A stretch of 64,000 nt of DNA from Deltaproteobacteria bacterium (GTDB lineage: Bacteria > Desulfobacterota > Binatia > UBA9968 > JAJDTQ01). The position numbers and the translations under genes were made by a program. This document shows, one piece after another, positions 27,001-36,005 of this stretch (position 1 is its first letter; every line of letters begins with the position of its first letter). The stretch is from positions 31,270 through 95,269 of the forward strand of contig JAPOPM010000163.1 in NCBI GenBank assembly GCA_026712905.1, given 5' to 3'. The notes beneath the pieces are model-generated. The model made no database searches. It worked only from the letters and a program-made list of their open reading frames with translations, and was not told the origin of the DNA.

Positions 27001-27397
27001 CCGGCACGAGCTGGGGTCGCTGCGCCCGGGACAAGCCGTGCCGCCCGAGCAGCAGGCCATCAACCTCCTGTCCCAGTCGAGTCAGCAAATGCAGCAGGCC
27101 ATGCAGCGGATGGCGCAGCGCGGCCGCTTCGGGCGCGTGCCGCTGGTGCACGTATTCCGCCGGGGCCGGTTCCTGCCCACCGGCGAGTTCCTGCCGCCCA
27201 CCGGTGCACCCCAGTTCCCCGAGCACGACATCGACGAGAACCTCACCGGACTGGACACGGAGAAGTTCAAGCTGCCCGGCAAGGACGACTACCGGCCCGA
27301 ACGGTTTCGCGAGGAAGTCCTGGAATCGCTCAGGGAAGGCGTGCCCGATCAGTTCAAGGAACAGATCGAGCGCTACTTCAGGGAGTTGTCACAATAG
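24074..27397 (+). CDS. DUF4175 / TIGR02302 family large envelope protein
   Basis: A 1107-residue protein. Two membrane segments near the N-terminus (about residues 30-50 and 56-80) and a third near 155-170 (LLALAVIPVLALAL) are followed by a beta-rich periplasmic part and a very long charged, Gln/Met-rich coiled-coil region (about 510-1000: ELSKLAQQLQELQASLSQLARQ and similar). This is the architecture of TIGR02302/DUF4175 proteins, which in alphaproteobacteria accompany MoxR/VWA genes. GTG 24074 is the start, with GAAGGGA upstream. It is the first gene of a likely operon with the peptidase and MoxR genes. Confidence 0.82.
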   Translation: MHEEEYRPIDDFLKRFLARLRTVEGLEALCLGATALAVLAALGVGVDLVKERLLYAPLVFSVLSILILLVLAGFILYAFLRRRGLGWAARAIERQHPDLRNNLINSLQLYPQLADPGRGAGVSAPMILALIRQTRAQIGDLRPTALVDTRPLRTKARLLALAVIPVLALALWHPGFPARSLALVAHPLEHMPPAEIFIHVVTRDVRVIRGTAVSVEAVTSGAQPEVVELAFRPPPSSGAGEAAGVDAVAMTTGENAGDANRYAAVLPEVTEDLDYRVVTGPFVSPWYRITAVDRPVVTGLKVTLYPPHYTGLPHQTFSSGNVRGIKGSTLSFSASANKAMAGAVVALDDGREVPLKVAGDLAQGSLVLFRSQRYRIRIEDGFGFENLPVPYAMHAVPDGFPVVEVLKPSEDLEVNGDERIALEYRANDDYGLQEVTLVATIGEREERIPVWRAELTRELQETFIWDLDGMRLEEGDVVVYHLEVLDNDTISGPKVGKSRPLSLRLKNLKAEHRQVAEMIRDISDKMVDLLGDHLEAPPDQPAGDEQAADRPIERLAEGIDRMMQRVDDTMQRTREDRISDFATWSDLETLKRNLRHAREDLVEQMRQAASPEERERAHDAMATELERLSMLSEDVSRRMTGQDMADSARDMVKNQERFLESLEKLRSGNKELDEVLQELSKLAQQLQELQASLSQLARQMPNEFVNPSSMRNMPFSDMRSMMEQIRQKLREGDIEGALQMAREMFNQMAQLAAMLRSGQQQAQGNMMSRMQGAMGQSSNELMEILQEQQDILLGTERTHKEIAGKIEEIRERATQELAAGTRTDLAVLEKLLAAPDLESDRQRTPAERERNEAIRGLLTGLRDMLKNRDFDTLSKQLGPATEALAGMGELDPAQNAALAMMTELARAYEAIAGLPEPDLTPEQEEATRSLATREDVLERRTRDLVDRLRYLFQLFPSLDPTIVNSIAEARESMAEARHELGSLRPGQAVPPEQQAINLLSQSSQQMQQAMQRMAQRGRFGRVPLVHVFRRGRFLPTGEFLPPTGAPQFPEHDIDENLTGLDTEKFKLPGKDDYRPERFREEVLESLREGVPDQFKEQIERYFRELSQ

Positions 27398-27470
27398 CGG
27401 AGCGTGCCGTGCGGGCGGCTCGTGACCCGGGCCATGTGCCAACGCGGCGGCGACGGTGCGGAAGACCATG

Positions 27471-29066
27471 ATGAAACGGCTGAGACTCCAAACGGCGTGT
27501 CGTGTCCTGTGGCTCGCGGCCCTGCTCGGCCTGGGAGCCGCGGCGCCGGGACACGCCGCGGACGAGCCCGCGTCCGAGATCGAGAAGGCACGGGAGTTGC
27601 TCGGTGCCTGGGCGGTGGAGGAAGCCCGCCCGGTGGTCGACAGCCTGCTGGCGGCGGACCCCGGCTCGCTGGACGCGCTGGATCTGGCGGCGCTTCTGGC
27701 CTACTACGAAGGCGACTACGACAAGGCCCTCAAGACCGTGGAAAAGGCGCTGGCCGTGGACGCCGAGGACGAGCAGCGTCATGCCCTCCGGCTGCTGCTG
27801 CAACAGACTCAGGACGTCACCGCAGGGTTCAGGCGTTACGAGAGCGACCACTTCGTGCTGCACCTTCACGAGGAGAGCGACGGCATCCTCGCGGAGCCGG
27901 CGCTGGCGGCGCTGGAACAGGCGCACCAGGAGGTGGGGCGCGCCCTGGGCTACTGGCCGCGCGGCAAGGCGCGCATCGAGATCGCGCCCGACTCGCGCTC
28001 CTTCATGGCCATCACCACGTTCACCCTGCGGGACATCGAGGGAACCGGCGCCATCGGCCTGTGCAAGTTCAACAAGGTGATGGTCATCTCGCCGCGGGTC
28101 ATGGCCCGCGGCTACCGCTGGCTGGACTCGCTGGTTCACGAGTACATCCACCTGGCCATCGTCCACCTGACCCACAACAAGACACCCATCTGGCTTCACG
28201 AAGGCATCGCGCGCTACTACGAGACCGTGTGGCGCAATCCGACGCAGGGCGAACGCCCCGACTACCTCACGCCGGCCAACGAGACCCTGCTGGCCACCGC
28301 CGTCGAGCAACAGGAGTTCGTGAGCTTCAAGGACATGGAGCCGTCCCTGATCCGCCTGGACACGCCGCAGCAGGTCCAGCTCGCCTACGCGGAGGTGGCC
28401 TCGGCGGTGGACTACATCACGCGCATCAAGGGACCCGCGGGCATCCGCGAGGTGCTGTCCCTGGTGAACCGGCTCTCCACGGCGGAAGCCATCGAAGCGG
28501 TCATGGGCATGCCGCTGGACGGCTTCGAGGCGGATTGGCGGAACTTCGTGGAGGGCCAGGGGCTGACCACGGTTCAGGGCAGCCGCATCCGCACGTACAA
28601 GCTGGCGGAGGAAGGCGGCGACCCCCCGCCCGTGGAGCTGGACGAGATCCAGTCGGAAATCGCCCGCAACCGCACCCATCTTGGCGACCGGCTGCGCACG
28701 CGCGGCCGGCTGCGGGCGGCCAGCGCCGAGTACCGCCGGGCGCTCCGCGCCGGGCCCAACTCCACCATCATCCTCAACCGGCTGGGCGAGACCCTGATCC
28801 AATCGCGGCTCTACGACGAGGCGTTGCCGCACCTGGACAAGGCCGGCTACCTCGACCCCGACGCGGTGCACACGTACTATCTCAAGGGCCAGCTCCACCA
28901 CGCAACGGGAGAACACGCGCGCGCGCGCGACGCCCTGCGGGAAGCCCTGCAGATCAACCCGTTCCACCCTGGGGTCTATCGTGTGCTCAGCCAGGTCTAC
29001 GAGGCCATCGGAGACGACGCGGGCGTGCGCAAGACCCGCGAGATCATGCGGAAGCTGCGCGGATAG
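27471..29066 (+). CDS. Secreted peptidase MA-like (gluzincin) protein with TPR repeats
   Basis: About 531 residues. The signal peptide MKRLRLQTACRVLWLAALLG with cleavage near GHA-A supports ATG 27471, though GTG 27456 and ATG 27468 are in frame. TPR-like helices come first (residues 35-110). The zinc site is SLVHEYIHLAIVH (HExxH) with the third ligand in WLHEGIARYYE, as in peptidase MA/gluzincins. C-terminal TPRs follow (RAASAEYRRALRAGPN, AVHTYYLKGQLHHATGEHARA). It lies between the DUF4175 and MoxR genes, suggesting a role in envelope protein processing. Substrate unknown. Confidence 0.82.
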   Translation: MKRLRLQTACRVLWLAALLGLGAAAPGHAADEPASEIEKARELLGAWAVEEARPVVDSLLAADPGSLDALDLAALLAYYEGDYDKALKTVEKALAVDAEDEQRHALRLLLQQTQDVTAGFRRYESDHFVLHLHEESDGILAEPALAALEQAHQEVGRALGYWPRGKARIEIAPDSRSFMAITTFTLRDIEGTGAIGLCKFNKVMVISPRVMARGYRWLDSLVHEYIHLAIVHLTHNKTPIWLHEGIARYYETVWRNPTQGERPDYLTPANETLLATAVEQQEFVSFKDMEPSLIRLDTPQQVQLAYAEVASAVDYITRIKGPAGIREVLSLVNRLSTAEAIEAVMGMPLDGFEADWRNFVEGQGLTTVQGSRIRTYKLAEEGGDPPPVELDEIQSEIARNRTHLGDRLRTRGRLRAASAEYRRALRAGPNSTIILNRLGETLIQSRLYDEALPHLDKAGYLDPDAVHTYYLKGQLHHATGEHARARDALREALQINPFHPGVYRVLSQVYEAIGDDAGVRKTREIMRKLRG

Positions 29067-29091
29067 CGCAACCGGAAGGAATCACACCCCC

Positions 29092-30143
<1,052 letters not shown>

Positions 30144-30147
<4 letters not shown>

Positions 30148-30797
30148 ACAGCCGCATGCTGCTCCACTTCGACTATGACGGCGTTCTCGTCGACTCCTTC
30201 GATGCCTTGCTCTCCGCCTTCCGGCAAACCGCCGTGGACACCGGTCTGGGGCGCCCGCCGACGCGGCATGACTTCGAGACCATCGAGGACCTGAACGCCA
30301 CGGGCGTCGCCACGCTTCTGGGCGTGTCCGAGGATCGCATCGAGGACTACACCCGGCGCATTCACGAGGTGCTGGGGGCCGGCGGTTACGAGCCCGCCCT
30401 GTTTCCCGGCATTCCCGGTCTACTGCGAGCGCTCTCCGAAGAGCACACCCTCGTAGTCGTCACCTCCAACTACGAACACATCGTCAGGCACGGCCTCGCC
30501 CGCAACGGCGTGGACGCGTGCGTCTCCCTGGTGCTCGACGCCGGCCGGCCCGGCACCAAGAGCGACAAGATCCGGCACGCCCTCGAACGCTTCGAGGTGC
30601 CGCCGGGTGAAGCCTTCATGATCGGCGACACGCGCGGAGACATCCACCACGGCCGTGCCGCCGGAGTCCGGACCGCCGGCGTCACCTGGGGCTATCAGGC
30701 GCGCGAGACCCTGGCGCTGGAATCCCCCGATTTCATCGTGGATACACCGGAAGAGTTGCTCGAGTTGCTGGGCGACGGAAACCAGACACCGCACTAG
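30144..30797 (+). CDS. HAD-superfamily hydrolase (phosphoglycolate-phosphatase-like)
   Basis: A 217-residue HAD phosphatase. Motif I HFDYDGVLVDS carries the nucleophile Asp, motif II VVVTSNYEHI, the Lys of motif III is probably in GTKSDKI, and motif IV is MIGDTRGDIHHG. A helical C1 cap lies between motifs I and II. GTG 30144 overlaps the MoxR stop by 4 bp; ATG 30156 is an alternative. Phosphate-ester substrate unknown; the coupling to moxR may only be transcriptional. Confidence 0.9.
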
Positions 30798-30876
30798 CGT
30801 GTTTACACGCGCATCCCGGACATCATACGATAGGGACGTCTTGAACCTGAAACTCGAACCTGGAAAGGAATTTCCC

Positions 30877-31803
30877 ATGTCAGAACGCACGGCATACGTC
30901 AACGGCGAGTTCTTGCCCGAGAGTCGGGCGAGCATCTCCATCTACGATCGCGGTTTCCTGTCCGGACTGGGCGTGTTCGAGCGGACGCGCACCTTCGGCG
31001 GCGAGATCTTTCAACTGGACCGGCACATCGCCCGGCTCTACCGGTCGCTCAAGGCGGTGAAGCTGGATGCCGGCCTCACGGCGGACGAAATGCACGAGAC
31101 CACCGTGGAGCTGGTGAAGCAGAACAAGGGACTGCTGGGAGCGGACGAGGACTATTTCGTGGGCCACTACGTCACCCGCGGGCCGGACAAGGCAGGGCGT
31201 GCCACGGTGGTGATCTTGTGCGAACCCATCGGCTTCGACAAGTTCGCCCACCACTACATCTACGGCGGCCACGTCATCACCACGCACATCCGCGCCGTTC
31301 CCACCCAGGTGTGGGACCCCAAGATCAAGAGCACCAGCCGGATGCACCTGTGGCTGGCGGAGCAGCAGGCCCAGTTGGTGGACCCCGAGGCCTATGCCCT
31401 GCTGTTGACCCTGGACGGCAACGTCACCGAGCTCACCGCGGCCAATTTCTGGATCGTGCGCAACGGGACGCTGGTCACCGCGCCGGTCCAGACCATTCTA
31501 TCGGGTGTTACACGGGGCGCGGTGCTGGAGATCGCCCAGCACCTCGACATCCAGGTGGAAGAGACCGACTTCCAGTTGTACGACATCATGAACGCCGACG
31601 AAGCGTTCATGACGACGACTTCCCGCTGCGTGCTGCCGCTCACCCGCATCAACGGGAACGCCATCGGCGAGGGCAAGCCCGGTCCGGTGGTGGGGCGGTT
31701 GCAGAAGGGCTGGACCGAGGTGTTCGGGCAGGATTTCGTCCTTCAGGCACTCAAGCACATCGACAAGGACAAAGTGCCGGAGGGCGAGGCCGTACCCCTG
31801 TGA
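30877..31803 (+). CDS. Class IV aminotransferase (branched-chain / D-amino-acid aminotransferase-like)
   Basis: A 308-residue fold-type IV PLP enzyme. The N-terminal VNGEFLPESRASISIYDRGFLSGLGVFE is diagnostic, the PLP lysine lies in KIKSTSRMHLWLAE, and LDGNVTELTAANFWIV with LSGVTRGAVLEIA form the phosphate-binding end. The usual K-(S)-L-N-Y of BCAT is replaced by K-S-T-S-R, so it may use another amino donor or be a D-amino-acid or amine transaminase. ATG 30877 with GGAAAGGAA upstream. It follows the HAD gene by 80 bp. Confidence 0.88.
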   Translation: MSERTAYVNGEFLPESRASISIYDRGFLSGLGVFERTRTFGGEIFQLDRHIARLYRSLKAVKLDAGLTADEMHETTVELVKQNKGLLGADEDYFVGHYVTRGPDKAGRATVVILCEPIGFDKFAHHYIYGGHVITTHIRAVPTQVWDPKIKSTSRMHLWLAEQQAQLVDPEAYALLLTLDGNVTELTAANFWIVRNGTLVTAPVQTILSGVTRGAVLEIAQHLDIQVEETDFQLYDIMNADEAFMTTTSRCVLPLTRINGNAIGEGKPGPVVGRLQKGWTEVFGQDFVLQALKHIDKDKVPEGEAVPL

Positions 31804-31810
31804 CACGGCC

Positions 31811-32815
31811 TCACGCGTTGCACGCCGCCAGCGCCTTGAGCGCGAACTCCCGATCCTGGCCGTAGACATTGACGATGAGCTGGCCAAGGCCCTCCACGGC
31901 CCGCAGCTCGGCGATCTTCCGCGCACAGTCGTCCGGCGTTCCCGCCAGGGTCATCTCCCGGAAGAGATCGTCGCCCAGGGCGGAGCGGAGCGTCCGCGCC
32001 ACTTCATACTCGTGGTCCTGGCGCGTCACCGCCTCGCGCACGTGCGCGCGCAACTCGGGTGACAGCAACGGCTCCGGCGCCCCCAGGACCTCGTGGGGGA
32101 TCCGCAGCGCCGCCTTGAACAGCGTCCGGCCCACCTCTGGCGCCAGGGCGTCCAGAGCCTGCTCGGTGGTCTCCGCCACGACGCAGTGGGTCCAGGCACA
32201 GATGTAGAGCGCATCCGGATCGCGGCCGGACCGCGCCGCTCCCTCGCGGATCTTCCCGATGGCGTAGCGCAGGAACCGCGTGGACCCGCCCGGACTGATG
32301 ATGGCGCCGTCGGCGGCCTCCCCGGCCAATGCGAAGGTGCGCGGTCTTTCCGCCGCCAGCAACAGTGGCGGCTTGGTCTCGGGCACCGCGGGGAGCCGCA
32401 GCCGGCGGCCGTTGTACGGCACGCTCTCGCCCTGGAGGAGCCCCTGCACGACTTCCACGCTCTCCTTGAACGCATCGAAAGACGACGGCTTCCGGCCGAG
32501 GAACTTCACCGCGCTGTCGCCGAGGCCGAGGCCGAACTTGACCCGGCCGCCCGTGAGGATGGCGAGGGTGGCGAAGCTGTTGGCCACCACCGTGGGGTCG
32601 CGGGTCTGCAGATTGGTGACCGCCAACCCCACGACCGCGCGTGAGGTGGCCATGGCGCAGTAAGGCATGGACACGTAGGGCTCGGCGCAGCGCGGCGAAT
32701 CGTAGAGCCAGATGTGGTTGAACCCGGCGTCCTCCGCCTGGCGCGAATGCGCCGCCAGCATCGACGGATGGCGCGCGCGCAGGCCCAAGCCGAGATCCAG
32801 ACTTCCGTTTCCCAT
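31811..32815 (-). CDS. LLM class flavin/F420-dependent oxidoreductase
   Basis: A 334-residue bacterial-luciferase-like TIM barrel. Family features: LGLGLRARHPSMLAAHSRQAEDAGFNHIWLYDS at the N-terminus, VGLAVTNLQTRDPTVVANSFATLAILTGGRV, LGLGDSAVKFLGRKPSSFDAF and the later PPLLLAAERPRTFALAGEAADG. It resembles the methylenetetrahydromethanopterin-reductase-like, F420-using branch more than two-component FMN monooxygenases. ATG 32815 is supported by AGGGGAAAGGA; an upstream start at 32860 is rejected. It is convergent with the aminotransferase gene and downstream of the sulfatase. Confidence 0.88.
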   Translation of the reverse strand: MGNGSLDLGLGLRARHPSMLAAHSRQAEDAGFNHIWLYDSPRCAEPYVSMPYCAMATSRAVVGLAVTNLQTRDPTVVANSFATLAILTGGRVKFGLGLGDSAVKFLGRKPSSFDAFKESVEVVQGLLQGESVPYNGRRLRLPAVPETKPPLLLAAERPRTFALAGEAADGAIISPGGSTRFLRYAIGKIREGAARSGRDPDALYICAWTHCVVAETTEQALDALAPEVGRTLFKAALRIPHEVLGAPEPLLSPELRAHVREAVTRQDHEYEVARTLRSALGDDLFREMTLAGTPDDCARKIAELRAVEGLGQLIVNVYGQDREFALKALAACNA

Positions 32816-32889
32816 GTTCCTTTCCCCTCGGACCTTGGCCGCGACCACGGGCCTTGGCAAAGGGCCGGACGTTCCTCTCCCGGGGCCTG

Positions 32890-32932
32890 GTGCGGTGTCT
32901 GGTTAATTGCGCGAATCAGCCGAACGCCACAC
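32890..32932. repeat. Degenerate 43-bp palindrome, possible MITE relic, at the sulfatase stop
   Basis: Arms 32890-32908 and 32914-32932 pair at 13 of 19 positions, and every mismatch is a transition that still allows G-U pairing in RNA. Read from the right it begins TAGTGTGGCGT, closely like the TAGTGTGGTGT end of the MITE at 16748. The sulfatase TAG stop (32932-32934) is part of this terminus. It may now act as a terminator. Confidence 0.45.
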
Positions 32933-34527
32933 TACGGTCCGTGGTGCGTGGCCAGGGGGCTGGTGTCGGTGAATTCCATCATCCTGCGGGCGAGGGCCTC
33001 GAGGAGTTCCGCGCGCCGAGCGCCGGGCTCGTCCCAGAGGTTGCGCATCTCGTCCGGATCGTTGTCGAGGTCGTAGATCTCGCCCCAGCCGGCGCCTTCG
33101 TAGAGGGTCAGCCGGCGCTCCGGCGTGATCAGGGTGCGCGCGCGGAAGTTGTTGGGCAGGCCCATGTAGCCGCGGCGCTGGTGCTCCTCGATGAGCAGCG
33201 AGTCATAGCCCGTGGCGCCGCCGGCCATGGCGGGCAGGAGGCTCACCCCCTGCATGCCGTTGTGTCCCTCCAAACCCGCCCGGCCGAGGATGGTGCTCGC
33301 CAGATCCAACGTGCCGCACAGCCCCGGGTTCACAACGCCCCTCGTCCCGGTCGCGGGATCCACCCAGATGAACGGCACGCGCACGAGGCCGCGGTAGTGA
33401 AGCGCGCCCTTGAGCAGAAGCTGGTGGTCGCCCATGAAGTCGCCGTGGTCGCTGGTGAAGACGATCACCGTGTCTTCGGCCAGACCCAGTTCCTCAAGCC
33501 GCGCACGGATGCGGCCGATGCCGTCGTCGATCATGGTGATCATGCCGTAGGTGAGCGCGATGGCTTCGCGCACCTCCTTGGCGGTAACGGCGAAGGTGCG
33601 CTGGCCGTCGCGGTTGGCCTCGCCCCGGTCGCGTTCCTCGTAGAGCCGCGCCAGGTGTGGCATCACCGGTTGCTCGCCGTGGTGAAAGGAACCCGGCAGG
33701 GCGATCTCCTCCGGGTGGTACATGTCCCAGTACCGGCCCGGTGGCGTGAACGCGTGATGCGGGTCCGGGAACGAGCACTGGAGAAAGAACGGACGTTTCC
33801 GGTCGGAGCGCGCGTGTTCCTCGAGGAACGCCATGGTGCGCTCGGCCACGTAACTCGTGGGATAGAGCTCTTCCGGCACGCGGGTGCGCCACGCCTGGGG
33901 CGCCTCGTAGCCGTTGCCGGGAAGCTCGTGGACGCGCCCGCGCAGGGAGGCGGGGTCGGGGTGACGCGCGCGCAGCCAGCGGTCGTAGTGCCCCACCACC
34001 TGGTCGGCGTGCTTGATGCACAGTTCCACGTGCTGGAACCCGTAGTAGGGAAACACCGGCTCGAACTCCGGGTCCCGTGCCCAGGTGGACGGCAGCTCCT
34101 GGTCGTAACGCCCGCCGACGTCCTTCCGCGCCTCGCGGAGATGTTGCGGCGGCCGGGTGCGGCTCGGGTCCGGCTCCGGCATACCGACGACCGGGAGGTC
34201 GTCCTTGATGCTCTGGAGGTGGCACTTGCCGATGAGCGCCGTGTGGTAGCCCGCCGCGGCCATGACGTCGGTGAACGTCGTCGCCTCCATGGAGAGCGGA
34301 ATGCCGTTGTGCCGCACCCCGTGAAGCGACGGCATGCGCCCGGTCATCAGCGTCGCCCGGTTGGGCATGCAGATGGGCGTGGCCGTGTAGAACCGCTCGA
34401 AACGGGTGCCGGCGGCCGCGAGACCGTCGATGTGCGGCGTCCGCACCACCGGATTGCCGTAGCAACCCAGATGGTCCGCGCGGTGCTGGTCGGTGATGAT
34501 GAAAAGGAAATTGGGTCTGTCGCTCAT
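32932..34527 (-). CDS. Sulfatase family hydrolase (formylglycine type)
   Basis: A 531-residue alkaline-phosphatase-superfamily sulfatase or phosphonate monoester hydrolase. Metal ligand Asp13 is in FIITDQHRADHLGCYG; the modification motif C-x-P-x-R is CMPNR (Cys53-Arg57), Cys53 being the residue converted to formylglycine. Further ligands are in VIVFTSDHGDFMGDH. No signal peptide is seen, so it is likely cytosolic. No sulfatase-modifying enzyme is encoded in the window. ATG 34527 has GGACGGAG upstream. Substrate unknown. Confidence 0.92.
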   Translation of the reverse strand: MSDRPNFLFIITDQHRADHLGCYGNPVVRTPHIDGLAAAGTRFERFYTATPICMPNRATLMTGRMPSLHGVRHNGIPLSMEATTFTDVMAAAGYHTALIGKCHLQSIKDDLPVVGMPEPDPSRTRPPQHLREARKDVGGRYDQELPSTWARDPEFEPVFPYYGFQHVELCIKHADQVVGHYDRWLRARHPDPASLRGRVHELPGNGYEAPQAWRTRVPEELYPTSYVAERTMAFLEEHARSDRKRPFFLQCSFPDPHHAFTPPGRYWDMYHPEEIALPGSFHHGEQPVMPHLARLYEERDRGEANRDGQRTFAVTAKEVREAIALTYGMITMIDDGIGRIRARLEELGLAEDTVIVFTSDHGDFMGDHQLLLKGALHYRGLVRVPFIWVDPATGTRGVVNPGLCGTLDLASTILGRAGLEGHNGMQGVSLLPAMAGGATGYDSLLIEEHQRRGYMGLPNNFRARTLITPERRLTLYEGAGWGEIYDLDNDPDEMRNLWDEPGARRAELLEALARRMMEFTDTSPLATHHGP

Positions 34528-34573
34528 TTCGCTCCGTCCATGCCCTGAGTCGCGCTAGTGCTGCTACGCGATA

Positions 34574-35125
34574 TCACGATGGATCCAACTCGGCGCCGCC
34601 CGCGGCCGGCTCCACCTCCATGGAATTGAGAACACAGGCCAGCAGAATATAGTAGCCGACGAGCGCGGACAGTTCCACGCATCCCCGCGCTCCGAAACTC
34701 TTCTCCACCGCCGCGAACGTCGCGTCGCTGACGCGGTGGGAGCGCAGCAACTCCCGTGCGTAGCGACGGATGTCGTCCTCCTCCTCGGTGAGCCCGGACG
34801 GCTCCGTGCGCGCGCGAATGGCCTCGATGCACTCGTCGGAGATTCCCGCGGCGCGGGCGTGCCCGGCATGCACCGACCACTCGAAGCCGCAGTCCAGCTC
34901 CCGTGCCACGGTGAGGATCACCAGTTCCTTGAGTTTCTGCGAGAGTCCCATCTCGAAGCGCACGTGGGCGCCCAGATGGGCCACGCGGCCGGCCAGCTCC
35001 GGGTTGTGCAGGAGCATGGGAAATGGCCCCTGCACCTGGCCGCGGCTCTCGGCGATGGCGTCGAACACCCCGTGGTGCTCCGGGCTCAGGTCTTCCCTTT
35101 TCTCGATCTTCGCGATGCGCGCCAT
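34574..35125 (-). CDS. Carboxymuconolactone decarboxylase / AhpD-like protein lacking the second Cys
   Basis: A 183-residue CMD/AhpD-fold protein. The helix normally carrying E-x-x-C-x-x-C-x3-H reads ELDCGFEWSVHAGHA: Cys79 and His86 are kept but the resolving Cys is Glu82. Thiol-disulfide peroxidase chemistry as in AhpD is therefore unlikely, and a decarboxylase-like or other role is more probable. ATG 35125 has AGGGGGAAGA upstream. It lies between the sulfatase and a phosphopantetheinyl transferase, all on the minus strand. Confidence 0.85.
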   Translation of the reverse strand: MARIAKIEKREDLSPEHHGVFDAIAESRGQVQGPFPMLLHNPELAGRVAHLGAHVRFEMGLSQKLKELVILTVARELDCGFEWSVHAGHARAAGISDECIEAIRARTEPSGLTEEEDDIRRYARELLRSHRVSDATFAAVEKSFGARGCVELSALVGYYILLACVLNSMEVEPAAGGAELDPS

Positions 35126-35185
35126 GTTGTCTTCCCCCTTGGTTTCGTCGCGTTGTTCGGCCGGGCCGCGACACGGTGCCCTGTT

Positions 35186-35935
35186 TCACATAACCCTGTC
35201 ATCGGGATATTCCCAGCACTGGAGATGCCACCCCCCGCCCTCCACCGCCAGCGCGGCCTTGTAACCGTCGCCCGCGTCCAACGCGCGCAGGGACCACCGC
35301 GCCGCTTCCGCGGGGTCGTCGTCGAAACGCAACAACTTCGCCGGCTCGCCCGGCCGCAAGGTCACGTCGAAGCGGCTCAGCCCGAGCGCGATGCCCTCGC
35401 CGTGGGCCTTGATGAACGCCTCCTTGCGGGTCCAGCAGTTGAAAAAGGCTTCGCGCTGTTCCCCCGCCGGGAGTTTCATCAAGGCATCCACCTCCGCCGG
35501 CGAAAACGAGTGCCGCGCCACGCCTGTCACGTCGGTTTCCGGGCGAACACGCTCGACGTCGACGCCGACCTCGCGGCCCACGGCGAAGGCGTGGAGCGCC
35601 AGTCCATGGGAATGGGACAGGTTGAAACGCACGTCGCGGCCACCGGGGCTTTGCGCCAGCGACGGCTTGCCATGGGCACCGTAACGAAACTCGAGGGACC
35701 CGGGCTCCACGCCGAGGTACCGTCCGAGCAGAAGCCGCAGCGCGCCCCGGGCCACGGTGTAGCGCCGCCGGTCCTCCTCGTAGAGAAACCTGGCCGCCCG
35801 CACATGCTCGTCAGGAGCCAGGACATCGCGAAACGACTCCAGACGGGTCGGCGAGACCTCCGTGGCCGTACGCCACACATGGACCGCGTCGCGAGTGAGC
35901 TCCACGCCCCGTCCCGGAGACGGCCAGGCAGTCAT
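35186..35935 (-). CDS. 4'-phosphopantetheinyl transferase (Sfp-type)
   Basis: A 249-residue Sfp/Gsp-type enzyme that transfers phosphopantetheine from CoA to carrier-protein serines. Motifs: RRRYTVARGALRLLLGRYLG, VRFNLSHSHGLALHAF, the Mg-binding GVDVERVRP and the KEA box CWTRKEAFIKAHGEGI. Two-domain length is normal. ATG 35935 has AGGAG at good spacing. No NRPS, PKS or carrier-protein gene is in the window, so it may serve fatty-acid ACP or a distant pathway. An MFS carrier gene lies just upstream on the same strand. Confidence 0.93.
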   Translation of the reverse strand: MTAWPSPGRGVELTRDAVHVWRTATEVSPTRLESFRDVLAPDEHVRAARFLYEEDRRRYTVARGALRLLLGRYLGVEPGSLEFRYGAHGKPSLAQSPGGRDVRFNLSHSHGLALHAFAVGREVGVDVERVRPETDVTGVARHSFSPAEVDALMKLPAGEQREAFFNCWTRKEAFIKAHGEGIALGLSRFDVTLRPGEPAKLLRFDDDPAEAARWSLRALDAGDGYKAALAVEGGGWHLQCWEYPDDRVM

Positions 35936-36005
35936 GACACGCTCCTGTCAGCGCTCGTCCCGGTCGCGCGGGCAGGCTCGGAACACGCCGGCGGAAGCAG
36001 AGGGA

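Noticed and set aside
30797..30810. Palindrome GCGTGT-TT-ACACGC at the HAD stop codon
   Set aside because: A two-base loop cannot form a normal hairpin and there is no T-tract, so it is not called as a terminator.
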